Assembly (NCBI GenBank): GCA_963725645.1 | Contig: CAVRZD010000002.1 | Location: 124,001-188,000 of the forward strand | Reading direction: 5' to 3' | DNA: 64,000 nt | From: JALYZC01 sp963725645 | GTDB lineage: Bacteria; Actinomycetota; Thermoleophilia; Solirubrobacterales; Solirubrobacteraceae | Part shown: one piece after another, positions 17,972 through 26,940 of the stretch | How the letters are laid out: every line of letters starts with the position of its first letter | Numbering within the stretch: the stretch's first letter is position 1 | Translations under genes and position numbers: made by a program | The notes under the pieces: model-generated | Database searches by the model: none | Told to the model about the DNA's origin: nothing | Seen by the model: only the letters and a program-made list of their open reading frames with translations

Positions 17972-18885
17972 TCGCGGTCGCGGCGACGATCGCCGCCGCG
18001 ACGGCCGTGGGCGTGTGGGCGGAGCGGCGCTGGGGCGAGCCGGCGCAGCTGACCGCGCGGCGACTGCTGATCGGCGCCCTGTACACGCTGTCGCCGTTCG
18101 TGGCGTTCTTCAACATCGCGCGGCTGCATGTCGACTCCGACGTCGCCGGCGGGCTCGCCCTGGGCATCGCGATGCTCGTGATCGTGGGCGCGGCGGGATG
18201 GTTCGTGGGCGCGCGTCTACTGCACCTCGATCGTCCGCAGCAGGGCGCGCTGATCGCCTCGGTGATGCAGGCGAACACGGGCTACGTCGGCCTGCCGTTC
18301 GTGGTCGTCCTGCTGGGCTCGTCGCAGCTCGGGGTCGGGGCCGCCTACGACGCGCTGGTGACCAATCCGGTGCTGTTCCTGGGCATCTTCGGCGTGGGCG
18401 CGGCCTTCGGCGAGCGGGCGGGCGAGACCGCCCGCGAGCGCCTGCGAGCGTTCGTGCTGCGCAACCCACCGCTGATCGCGGCCGTCGCCGCCCTGCTCGC
18501 GCCGGCGGCGCTGGCGCCGGACGCGCTCGTCGACGCGTCGCGGATCGCCGTGTTCGCCTTCGTCCCGCTCGGCTTCTTCGCCGTCGGCGTCACGCTCGCG
18601 CAGGAGTCCGAGGAGGGCGCCCTGCCGTTCCCGCCGCCGATGACCGCCCCGGTCGCCAGCGCGCTTGCGCTGCGCCTGCTGCTCGCTCCGGCGGTGCTGC
18701 TGGCGCTCGCGGCCCCGCTCGTCAGCCTCCCGGACGCCTACCTGCTGATGGCGGCGATGCCGACCGGGATCAACACGCTCGTCGTCGCGCATGTCTACGG
18801 TCTCGATCTGCGCATCGCGGCCGGCGCGATCGCCTGGAGCACCGGGATCGTCGTCATCGCGGGCGTCGCTGCCGCGCTCACCTGA
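17968..18885 (+). CDS. AEC family transporter (auxin efflux carrier-like permease)
   Basis: A 305-residue integral membrane protein with about ten hydrophobic helices. The first half ends with QQGALIASVMQANTGYVGLPF and the second has AAMPTGINTLVVAHVYGLD, the two conserved AEC-family crossover regions with Asn and Pro. Family members carry malate, malonate or other organic anions outward. The GTG start overlaps the galT-like stop in GTGA, indicating co-translation, but no functional link between the two is evident. Confidence 0.85.
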   Translation: MIAVAATIAAATAVGVWAERRWGEPAQLTARRLLIGALYTLSPFVAFFNIARLHVDSDVAGGLALGIAMLVIVGAAGWFVGARLLHLDRPQQGALIASVMQANTGYVGLPFVVVLLGSSQLGVGAAYDALVTNPVLFLGIFGVGAAFGERAGETARERLRAFVLRNPPLIAAVAALLAPAALAPDALVDASRIAVFAFVPLGFFAVGVTLAQESEEGALPFPPPMTAPVASALALRLLLAPAVLLALAAPLVSLPDAYLLMAAMPTGINTLVVAHVYGLDLRIAAGAIAWSTGIVVIAGVAAALT

Positions 18886-18897
18886 TGTAGTCCGCCC

Positions 18898-19314
18898 ATG
18901 CGCGCGCTGATCCAACGGGTCGCTCGGGCGTCGGTGACCGCCGAGGGCGAGGAGGTGGCAGCCATCGGCCCCGGCCTGCTCGTGCTGTTGGGCGTCACGC
19001 ACGACGACGGCGAGGCCGAGGCCGACCGCCTGGCCGACAAGGTCCGCGCGCTGCGAGTGTTCGGAGACGCCGAGGGCCGCATGAACGAGCCGCTCGGCGA
19101 TCGCGAGATCCTCTGCATCTCGCAGTTCACGCTCTATGGGGACGCGCGCAAGGGAAACCGGCCCTCCTACGTGGCGGCCGCGCCGGCGGCCCATGCCGAG
19201 CCGCTGTACCTGCGCTTCTGCGAGCGGGCCGGCGCCGCGCGCGGGGTGTTCGGCGCGCTGATGGCCGTCGAGCTCGTCAACGACGGGCCGGTCACGTTGA
19301 TGCTGGAGACCTAG
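18898..19314 (+). CDS. dtd: D-aminoacyl-tRNA deacylase
   Basis: Dtd hydrolyses D-amino acids (and glycine mis-attached to tRNA-Ala) from tRNA. The 138-residue protein begins MRALIQRVARASVTAEGE and contains the two active-site motifs, SQFTLYGD at about residue 80 and NDGPVT near the C-terminus, whose Gly-Pro holds the chirality filter. Length is normal. A TAGTCC -10-like hexamer at 18888-18893 lies 4 bases before the ATG. Confidence 0.93.
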   Translation: MRALIQRVARASVTAEGEEVAAIGPGLLVLLGVTHDDGEAEADRLADKVRALRVFGDAEGRMNEPLGDREILCISQFTLYGDARKGNRPSYVAAAPAAHAEPLYLRFCERAGAARGVFGALMAVELVNDGPVTLMLET

Positions 19315-19347
19315 GACGCCCGGGCGCAGGTAGCCTCCCCCGCTCCG

Positions 19348-19998
19348 ATGGCCCCGACCGACCGGTTCGTCCCGCGCTTCGCCGCCGAGCCGCCCCAGGA
19401 GGGGCTGCCCTACGGCCGCTGGGCGCACCGACTGTCCGACGCCTTCTACCGCGCCTGCGACGAGGTGGACGCCGGCGGCGAGGACCTGGGCGAGCCCGGT
19501 GAAATCGTCTTCTACCCCGACCGCACGTACGCCGGGCGGACCTACGTGCCCGCCACCGCGCCGACGTCGACCGGACTGGAGCTGTTCGGCCACGTCTCGT
19601 TCGTGCCGGCGGACGAGGGCGGCGAGCCGGCGGACATCACCGCGATCGCCGACTTCACCGCCGAGACCGCCGAGCGCAACCCCGACTGGCAGCTGGACCT
19701 CTCCGACGACGTGATCGGCACGTGGCGGGGCGAGGAGGGCCGCGTCGCGCAGGTCACGCTCGTCTACGGCCGTCCGCTGCGCGGCGCCGGAGCGATCGTC
19801 ACCGCGGAACTGGCCGACCTCGCGGTCGACCAGTGCGCGCTCGTCGAGGACCGCTTCACGCTGATCGCGCCCGACGACTACCGCGCCGACACCCTCGAGG
19901 TGAAGCTGTTCGACACGCGCGGGCGCGAGGTCGCGCGCGAGTCCCTCTACGAGGACGACGGCGAGGACGACGACGGGGCGGAGGACGGCGAGGAGTAG
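19348..19998 (+). CDS. Hypothetical acidic protein
   Basis: A 216-residue soluble, acidic protein with no signal peptide and no family I recognise. It is beta-rich by appearance (FGHVSFVPAD, VAQVTLVYGRPL, LEVKLFDTRGREVA) and ends in an extremely acidic tail (YEDDGEDDDGAEDGEE). A TAGCCT -10 at 19331-19336 precedes the ATG by 11 bases. It stands alone between dtd and the copper-radical oxidase gene, all on the same strand. Confidence 0.7.
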   Translation: MAPTDRFVPRFAAEPPQEGLPYGRWAHRLSDAFYRACDEVDAGGEDLGEPGEIVFYPDRTYAGRTYVPATAPTSTGLELFGHVSFVPADEGGEPADITAIADFTAETAERNPDWQLDLSDDVIGTWRGEEGRVAQVTLVYGRPLRGAGAIVTAELADLAVDQCALVEDRFTLIAPDDYRADTLEVKLFDTRGREVARESLYEDDGEDDDGAEDGEE

Positions 19999-20049
19999 TC
20001 GGCGGGCTTGCCGCGGCCCCGTCCGCGCGATACGCTCCCGCGCGGAGGC

Positions 20050-22107
20050 ATGGAGGGCAGGGGGTCCTCATCGGCGACGGGAATTCGGCGCGCGCTGCTC
20101 GCGGCGATCGTGATGCTGCTCGCGCTCGCGTCGGTACCGGCGGCGCACGCGACCATCGACCTGCCCAAGGGGCCGCAGCTCGGCGACCTCCCGGGCGCTG
20201 ACCAGGTACCCAACGTCTCGTCGGTGCCGGGTGTGCCCGCCGTGCCCGGGCTCACGACCTCCGGCGTGACCCCGAGCGGAGGCGCGGCGGAGCTGGGCGC
20301 GTTCTCGAGCCCGTTCACCGAGCCCGGGCCGGAGTGTCCGCACGGCTCCTCCGGGCCGCAGGATCCGACCGAGGCCAAGATCACCTGCAAGCCCGCCGCG
20401 GTCAACATCGTCGCGCTGCCCAACGGCAAGCTCGTCTACTGGGACGGCCTCGAGGCCGAGGAGGACGTCAACCTCAACGTTGTCGCCGAGCTCGGCGACA
20501 AGGCCGTGAACGACCAGAGCCGCCTGCTGAACCCGTCCGGGCCGAGCTGGTCGCAGCCCTCTCCGGTGGACGCGGGCGCAGACGGCACTGCGAACACCCA
20601 GTACCTCGTGCCCCACGCTCCACCGCCGCTCGACCAGGTGCTCAACGATCCCGGCGGCGCTGCCGGCGCGCTCTTCTGCTCGGATCAGGTCCTGCTTCCG
20701 GACGGGCGCGTCCTCACGCCGGGCGGAACGCGCTACTACACCGAACCGCACCTGCCCGGGTCGAACCTCGGCGTGAGCGAGCTCGAGGGCCTCCGCAACA
20801 CGCGCATCTACAACCCGGACAGCAACACCTGGACGCAGACCGGCGACATGAACTACGGCCGCTGGTACCCGAGCCTGGTGACCCTGCCGAGCGGCAACGT
20901 GTTCGTCGCCAGCGGCGTGACCAAGCTGCTCAAGCCGGCCTATCCGCAGCGGCCGCTGGACTCGGGGACGAACGTGCGGCAGACCGAGACCTACGACGTG
21001 GCGACCGGTAAGTGGACCGCGAACGGCGACAGCGCGAGCCGCTCGCTGCCGCTGTACCCGCGCCTGCACCTGCTCCCGGACGGGAAGGTGTACTACGACG
21101 CCGCCGGCCAGGCCTTCAACCCGTTCGGGCAGAGCTACGACGAGGCGACCTGGGTGCTCGCCGCCGCCTACGACCCGGCCGCCGAGACGTGGAAGAACCT
21201 CGGCGTGCCGCTCGGCCTCTCGGCCGACGTGGGCAGCGCCAACGCGTCGCCGACGCTCGGGTTCCGCGGGTCGTCGTTCTCGATCATGCTCCCGCTCAAG
21301 CCGCCCTACACGAAGGCCTCGTTCCTGTCGGCCGGCGGCGTGCTCGGGCCGACGCCCGGCAGCTACGTCCCGACGAGCGCGAGCGAGATCAACACCGTCG
21401 ACACGGCCAACGACGACGCGTTCAGCTCGACGGCCACCGGGCCGCTGATCCAGCCGCGCTGGTACTCGACCGGCGTGCTGCTGCCGACCGGTAAGGTGAT
21501 GGCGTTCTCGGGCGCCAACCGCGACGAGGTCGACGCTCCGGGCACGGCCTTCCCGATCAAGCAGGCCGAGCAGTTCGACCCCAACACCGGCAGGTGGACC
21601 CCGATGGCCACGGCGCACGAGGGGCGGACCTACCACAACACCGCGATCCTGCTGCCCAGCGGCCAGGTGCTGGTCGGCGGGCACTCGCCGATCTCCACCG
21701 CCTACGCCTACAACAACACCTTCCCCGGCGGGTTCTCGGACGCGTTCCGCAACCCGAGCTTCGAGATCTACAACCCGCCCTACCTGGATCCGTCCTGGGG
21801 GCCGCGGCCGACGATCAACTCGGTCTCGAGCAACTTCGGGCGCGGCGCGCGCGTGACGGTGGCGACGCCGGATGCGCGGGACATCGCCTCGGTCGTGCTG
21901 GTCCGCAACACCGCGCTGACCCATCTCGTCGACGGCGACCAGCGCACGGTCGAGCTGCCGATCTCGTCCCGATCGAACGGCAGCCTCCAGGTGGACGTCC
22001 CCGGCTCCGCCGCCGTGCTCCCGCCGGGCCCGTACATGCTGTTCGTGAACAAGCGGACGGCCAAGGGCCTCGTGCCCTCGACGGCCCGCCAGCTCAGGCT
22101 CGACTGA
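20050..22107 (+). CDS. Secreted galactose oxidase-like copper-radical oxidase
   Basis: A 685-residue exported protein: signal peptide at residues 1-34 (RRALLAAIVMLLALASVPAAHA), a Pro/Val-rich linker, a kelch-type seven-bladed propeller and a C-terminal immunoglobulin-like DUF1929 domain. All copper-radical residues can be placed: Cys210 (GALFCSDQV) and Tyr273 (YGRWYPS) for the thioether cofactor, Tyr528-His529 (GRTYHNTA) and His625 (ALTHLVDGD). This matches galactose oxidase and the actinobacterial GlxA group, which oxidise a primary alcohol to an aldehyde with O2. No cellulose synthase-like gene, the usual GlxA partner, is adjacent. A TACGCT -10 (20031-20036) and GGAGG both precede ATG 20050; the TTG at 20008 is less likely. 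Confidence 0.85.
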   Translation: MEGRGSSSATGIRRALLAAIVMLLALASVPAAHATIDLPKGPQLGDLPGADQVPNVSSVPGVPAVPGLTTSGVTPSGGAAELGAFSSPFTEPGPECPHGSSGPQDPTEAKITCKPAAVNIVALPNGKLVYWDGLEAEEDVNLNVVAELGDKAVNDQSRLLNPSGPSWSQPSPVDAGADGTANTQYLVPHAPPPLDQVLNDPGGAAGALFCSDQVLLPDGRVLTPGGTRYYTEPHLPGSNLGVSELEGLRNTRIYNPDSNTWTQTGDMNYGRWYPSLVTLPSGNVFVASGVTKLLKPAYPQRPLDSGTNVRQTETYDVATGKWTANGDSASRSLPLYPRLHLLPDGKVYYDAAGQAFNPFGQSYDEATWVLAAAYDPAAETWKNLGVPLGLSADVGSANASPTLGFRGSSFSIMLPLKPPYTKASFLSAGGVLGPTPGSYVPTSASEINTVDTANDDAFSSTATGPLIQPRWYSTGVLLPTGKVMAFSGANRDEVDAPGTAFPIKQAEQFDPNTGRWTPMATAHEGRTYHNTAILLPSGQVLVGGHSPISTAYAYNNTFPGGFSDAFRNPSFEIYNPPYLDPSWGPRPTINSVSSNFGRGARVTVATPDARDIASVVLVRNTALTHLVDGDQRTVELPISSRSNGSLQVDVPGSAAVLPPGPYMLFVNKRTAKGLVPSTARQLRLD

Positions 22108-22117
22108 CCCTGGGCGG

Positions 22118-22135
22118 GCGGGCCGGCGGGCCCGC
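22118..22135. terminator. Hairpin between convergent genes
   Basis: A perfect 7-bp GC stem (GCGGGCC/GGCCCGC) with a GGCG loop lies exactly between the oxidase stop (22107) and the stop of the convergent tetrad-repeat gene (22135). It is symmetrical, so it could end transcription from both sides, although there is no T-run. Confidence 0.55.
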
Positions 22136-22728
22136 TACTTCGGCGGTGCGACCTGGCTGCAGATCTGGGACGGGTCGTCCGTGCAGACCTGGTAGAGCTT
22201 GTTCGCCTGCATCTCCTGGCGTCCGTTGACGACGTACGGGATGCCGGACTGCGTGCCCGGCGCCATGTCGACGATGTAGAACGCGCCCGATCCGGTCTGC
22301 CAGCTGGGAAGGTTGCCCAGCGCGGCCGCGGCGCCATCCGCGACGCCGGAAGCCTGGCCCGCCGCGTGGCCGCGCTCGAAGCCGGCCGCGGCACCCTGCT
22401 TGACGCCGAGCGCCAACCCGGTGCGCCGCCCGGCTGTGGCGCCCGCCGCGCGGCCGGCGTCGAAGATCGCCCGGTAGCCGGGCGCGCCCGAACGGTACTG
22501 CGCCCGCACCGCGGCCTCGCCCTCGGCGCGACCGTCCTTCTTCGCCTTCGAGGCGTCGGCGGCGCTGTCGCCGATGAAGTACCCGGCGACGCCGGCGCCG
22601 GCGATCAACACCACCACCAGAACGATCAGCCCGGCCTTCTTGCCCCCGCCGCCGTCGCCGCCGGGCTGCGGCGTGGTCGGGGGTGTCGCTGCGGGCTGAG
22701 GTGGCGGGACGTCGGTGCCGTTGGCCAT
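22135..22728 (-). CDS. Single-pass membrane protein with perfect xxxG tetrad repeat
   Basis: A 197-residue protein: Pro/Gly-rich cytoplasmic N-terminus, one membrane helix at residues 32-53 (AGLIVLVVVLIAGAGVAGYF), then an Ala/Gly-rich region in which glycine falls on every fourth residue without exception from 92 to 132 (eleven consecutive xxxG units such as RAAG, ATAG, RRTG, LALG, VKQG). A C-terminal domain with two cysteines (VCTDD and QICSQV) follows. Such spacing would give a continuous glycine face along a helix, a glycine-zipper-like packing surface. I do not recognise the family. ATG 22728 was chosen because it places the helix normally. Confidence 0.75.
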   Translation of the reverse strand: MANGTDVPPPQPAATPPTTPQPGGDGGGGKKAGLIVLVVVLIAGAGVAGYFIGDSAADASKAKKDGRAEGEAAVRAQYRSGAPGYRAIFDAGRAAGATAGRRTGLALGVKQGAAAGFERGHAAGQASGVADGAAAALGNLPSWQTGSGAFYIVDMAPGTQSGIPYVVNGRQEMQANKLYQVCTDDPSQICSQVAPPK

Positions 22729-22798
22729 GGTCCGTTCTCTCCTCCGGTGTGCGCTGGCTCGGTCGCGCGGACCGTACTTGATGGTTCGGCCGCCGCCG

Positions 22799-23873
22799 TC
22801 AGGGCGCCGGTGCCGGCGGTGCGTCGCCCGCACCGGCGGGCGAGGCCGCCGAGACGGTGGCCGCCGCGATCTCCCCGGCGTCCACTCCGATCGGGTGGTG
22901 GCAGGCCGCCAGATGGCCGCCGCCGTAGTCCACCAGCGGCGGCTCGACCCGCGCGCAGACCTCGGTCGCGCGCGGGCAGCGCGGGTGGAAGCGGCACCCC
23001 GGCGGCGGGTCGATCGGGCTGGGGACGTCGCCCTCGAGCACGATGCGCTCCCGCTGCGCGTTGGCGCGCGGATCGGGGATCGGGATCGCCGACAGCAGCG
23101 CGTTCGTGTACGGGTGGATCGGCCCTGGCGTACAGCGCCGGCGCCGGCGCCAGCTCCACGAGCTTGCCCAGGTACATGACGGCGACCCGGTCGGAGACGT
23201 GGCGCACGACCCCGAGGTCGTGGGCGACGAACAGGTAGGTGAGCCCGAGGTCACGCTGGAGGTCGTCGAGCAGGTTGATCATCTGCGCCTGGATCGAGAC
23301 GTCGAGCGCGGACACCGGTTCGTCGGCCACGATCAGCCGCGGCTCGAGGGCGAGCGCACGCGCCAGGCCGATGCGCTGGCGCTGGCCGCCGGAGAACTCG
23401 TGCGGGTAACGGTTGTAGTGCTCGGGATTTAGGCCGACGCGCGCGAGCAGCTCCTGCACCCGCCGGGCGATCTCCTCCCGGCCGCGCGCGTCGCCGAGCG
23501 CTCGGATCGGGTCGCCGACGATCTGCCCGACGCGGCGGCGCGGGTTCAGCGAGGCGTAGGGATCCTGGAAGACCATCTGCATCTCGCGGCGCAGCGGGCG
23601 CAGCTCGCGCCGGCCGAGGTGCGTGATGTCCCGCCCGTCGAAGCGCACGGTCCCGCCCGTCGGCTCGATCAGCCGGAGCAGGCAGCGCGACAGCGTGGTC
23701 TTGCCGCAGCCCGACTCGCCGACGAGCCCGAGCGTTTCGCCCGGCGCGATCGCGAGGGTCACGTCGTCCACGGCCCGGACGCGCGCCACCTCGCGGTCGA
23801 ACAGCACGCCGTCCTTGATCGGGAAGTGCTGCTCGAGGTGCTCGGCCGCGACCAGCGGCGGCGCGGCGCTCAC
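22799..23873 (-). CDS. Peptide ABC transporter ATP-binding protein, DppF/OppF type, one frameshift
   Basis: An ABC ATPase of about 357 residues after correction: Walker A GESGCGKTT, Q-loop VFQDPYASLNPR, signature FSGGQRQRIGLARAL, Walker B RLIVADEPVSALD, switch VAHDLGVV and the C-terminal oligopeptide domain DPPPGCRFHPRCPRA with its Cys-rich iron-sulfur-like motif. An extra G near 23129 shifts the frame just before RPIHPYTNALL. The GTG at 23873 overlaps the stop of the DppD-type gene as GTGA. It is the last gene of a five-gene operon A-C-B-D-F. Confidence 0.88.
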
Positions 23874-24911
23874 CGGAGGCCCTCCGGGACCGTCGCCAAC
23901 CCGATCTGGCCGTCGACCTCGCGCCGCGAGCGCTTGGCCTCGACGTCGAGCCAGCAGCGGTCGAGGTGCGCCGGGCCGACGCGCGCCTCCAGCGCCGGCA
24001 GCTCCGTGCAGCGGTCGAACGCGTGCGGGCAGCGGGGGCGAAACGCGCAGCCCTCGGGCCGGTGCGATCAGCGACGGCGGCGCGCCGGCGATCGAGGGCA
24101 GACGCCCGCCGGCCGGCCGGTCCAGGCGCGGAATCGACCCGAGCAGGCCCCACGTGTACGGGTGCTGCGGGTCGTAGAAGATCTCGTCGCGCGCGCCCGC
24201 CTCGACGAGCATCCCCGCGTACATCACGAGCACGCGGTCGGCGATCTCCGCCACCACGCCGAGGTCGTGGGTGATCAGGACCACCGAGCCCAGCTCGTCG
24301 CGCAGGTCGTCGAGGAGCGCGATGATCTGCGCCTGGATCGTGACGTCGAGCGCGGTCGTCGGCTCGTCGGCGATCAGGATGCGCGGGCGGTTCGCCAGCG
24401 CCATGGCGATCATCGCGCGCTGGCGCATGCCGCCGGAGAACTCGTGCGGGTAGGAATCCACGCGCTCCACCGGGTTGGGGATCCCGACCTCGGCCAGCAG
24501 CTCGATCGCGCGATCGCGGGCCTGCGCCGGCGTGACGTCCTCGTGCGCGCGGATCTGCTCGGCGATCTGCCAGCCGACCCGGTAGACCGGATGCAGCGAC
24601 GTCATCGGGTCCTGGAAGACCATCGCGATCTCCTGGCCGCGGATCCCGCGCAGCGTCTCCTCCGGCGCGCGCACCAGCTCGGTGTCGCCGTAGTGGATCG
24701 AGCCGGAGAACTCGGCGTTGGGCGAGCGCGTGAGCCCGAGGATCGTCTGCGCGGTCACCGACTTGCCGCTGCCCGACTCGCCCACGATGGCGAGGACCTC
24801 GCCGGCCCGCAGCTCGAACGACACGCCGTCGACGGCGCGCACCACGCCGTCCTCGGTCGTGAAGGCGACCCCGAGGTCCGCGACGCTCAGCAGGGTCTCG
24901 GAGTCAGGCAT
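23870..24911 (-). CDS. Peptide ABC transporter ATP-binding protein, DppD/OppD type, one frameshift
   Basis: An ABC ATPase of about 346 residues: Walker A GESGSGKSVTAQ, VFQDPMTSLHPVYRVG, signature FSGGMRQRAMIAMAL, Walker B ILIADEPTTALD, switch ITHDLGVVAEI, and the C-terminal EGCAFRPRCPHAFDRC domain once an extra G near 24058 is removed. Uncorrected, the frame runs on into the DppF-type gene and makes a false fusion. The ATG at 24911 overlaps the stop of the permease gene (ATGCCTGA), so translation is coupled. Confidence 0.88.
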
Positions 24912-25865
24912 TGAGCCGGATCCGCGGGTCGAGGTAGGCGTAGGCGATGTCGCACAGCGCCGAGAGCACGACGATGAAGCCGGCCGCGTACAGCGTCGTG
25001 CCCATCACCGGCGGGAGATCGAGGGAGCCCACCGACTGGGCGGCGTACTGTCCCACGCCCTGGAGGCTGAAGATCGACTCGGTCAGGATCGCGCCGCCGC
25101 CGATCGCCGCGCCGAAGTCCAGCCCGAACAGCGTCACGACGGGAATCAGGGCGTTGCGCAGCACGTGGCGGACGAGCACGCGGCGCTCCGACAGGCCCTT
25201 GGCGCGGGCCGTGCGCACGTAGTCCTCGTTGATCGTGTCGAGGATGTTCGACCGCAGCAGCCGCGAGTAGAAGCCGATGAAGAGGATCGAGAGGGTGAAC
25301 CAGGGCAGGATCAGATGGGTGAACCAGCCCCACGGATCCTCCGTCAGCTTCACGTAGCCGCCGGGCGGGAACAGCTGGATTCGATCGGTCAGGTAGTAGA
25401 GCAGCAGCGCCCCGACCCAGAACACGGGCAGGGAGATGCCGATCATCGACGAGCACCGTCAGCACGCGGTCCGGCCAGCGGGTCGCGTAGACCGCGCTGA
25501 GGACGCCGAAGAGCACGCCGAAGAACATCCAGATGACGGCGGCGCCGATGACCAGCGACGCGGTGGCGCGGGATGCCGCGAACGATCTCGTCGCGCACGT
25601 TGGTCTGGTTGGAGTAGGAGATCAGGCTGCCGTCGGCGATCTTCCCCATGAGCCGGGAGTACTGGACGTAGATGGGCCTGTCGAAGCCGTAGTCCCTCCT
25701 GACCTGCGCGCGCGTCGCCTCGTTGGCGCTGCGGCCCGCGATCCGCTGCACCTGCGCCGTCGTGTTCGTGCCGGGGAAGACGTAGAAGATCAGGAACGTG
25801 ACGATCGAGATCGCGACCAGGACGAACGCCATGTTGATCAGCCGCCGGACGGCGAAGCGCAGCAT
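24904..25865 (-). CDS. Peptide ABC transporter permease, DppB type, two frameshifts
   Basis: The DppB-type inner-membrane subunit, with the N-terminal helix MLRFAVRRLINMAFVLVAIS, a large first external loop ending in YGFDRPIYVQYSRLM, and the EAA-type coupling motif YVRTARAKGLSERRVLVRHVLRNAL. Extra bases near 25568 and 25445 split the frame in three; repaired length is about 319 residues, normal for the family. Its ATG shares one base with the TGA of the upstream permease gene (TGATG). Confidence 0.87.
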
Positions 25866-26924
25866 CAGGCCGTCTCCCGGCGCCGCACCTTCGCCCGCGG
25901 GTCGAGCGCGTCGCGCAGGCCGTCGCCGAACACGTTGAGCGAGAGCACGGTCAGCGTGATCGCCAGGCCCGGCACGATCGTCAGATGGGGCGCGGTCGAG
26001 CAGGAGGTTGACGCCCTCGCCGATCATGTTCCCCCACGACGGCGTCGGGAGCTGGACGCCGGCGCCGAGGAACGAGAGCGCCGCCTCGGTCAGGATGTTG
26101 TTGGCCACGATCAGCGTGCCGAACACGAGGATCGTGGAGGCGAGGTTGGGCAGGAGCTCGCCGAACATGATCCGCAGCGGGCCCTTGCCCTGCGCCGACG
26201 GCCGCCTCGACGAAGTCCTTCTCCCGCAGCGAGAGCACCTGCCCGCGCACCGGGCGGCCGAGGTAGGGGATGAAGATGATCCCGATCACCAGCGTGGGGA
26301 TCCACAGCGAGCCGCCCTCGATGTCGATCGGCCCGAGGTGCAGGCCGCCGATCGCGAGCGCGGTGCCCAGCGCGATGCCGAGCAGGAGGACGGGGAAGGA
26401 CCAGATGACGTCGAAGGTCGTGCGCACGACGACGTCGGTGCGCCCGCGGAAGTAGCCGCCGGCGAGGCCGAGGATCACCGCGATCACCGTGGTGATGAGG
26501 GCCGAGCCGAAGCCGACGAGCAGCGAGTTGCGCCCGCCGTAGAGCAGGCGCACCATCTCGTCGCGACCGTTCTTGTCGGCGCCCAGCAGGTAGCGCCGGC
26601 TGAACCCGGGCCCACCGGCTTGGTCTCCGGCGGCGGGGTGACGACGTAGAGGCGCTTTCCGCCGCGCTCGAACGTCCCGGTCAGGTTGTTGTCGTTGGGC
26701 CCGACGTGGGCGACCTGATCGGCCCACAGCGGCGCCGCGAGGCAGCAGGCGACGATCGCGACGAACACCGCCAGTGAGGCCATCGCCACCCGGTTGCGGC
26801 GCAGGCGCCGCCAGGTCGCGCGCCAGGGCCCGCTTGCCTGGATCGGCCGGCCCTCGGTCGCCGCCACGCCGGGGACGGCGGGGCTGGGCTCGAACGCGAA
26901 CTCGGCTGAGGGCTCCCGGGCCAA
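25865..26924 (-). CDS. Peptide ABC transporter permease, DppC type, several frameshifts
   Basis: The second permease subunit: N-terminal cytoplasmic segment, helix VAMASLAVFVAIVACCLAAPLW, the conserved YLLGADKNGRDEMVRLLYGGRNSL (shown in part), the EAA loop LREKDFVEAAVGAGKGP and the C-terminal NILTEAALSFLGAGVQLPTPSWG. Extra bases near 26205 and 25987 break the frame. The break near 26608 can be explained either by two inserted bases or by one lost C and is the only place where a deletion is plausible. A TTG at 26924 is the likely start. Confidence 0.85.
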
Positions 26925-26936
26925 GGGCTTCAGCCC
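26925..26936 (-). promoter_or_regulatory. Intercistronic hairpin between binding-protein and permease genes
   Basis: A short GGGC-TTCA-GCCC hairpin fills most of the 16-bp gap between the solute-binding protein gene and the permease gene. Hairpins here commonly lower read-through or stabilise the upstream mRNA so that the binding protein is made in excess of the permease; this is inference from position. Confidence 0.4.
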
Positions 26937-26940
26937 CGCG

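Noticed and set aside
22626..24911. A natural fusion of the two ABC ATPase genes (DppD-DppF)
   Set aside because: The continuous frame results from one extra base near 24058. Correcting it restores the DppD C-terminal Cys motif and a GTGA junction with DppF.
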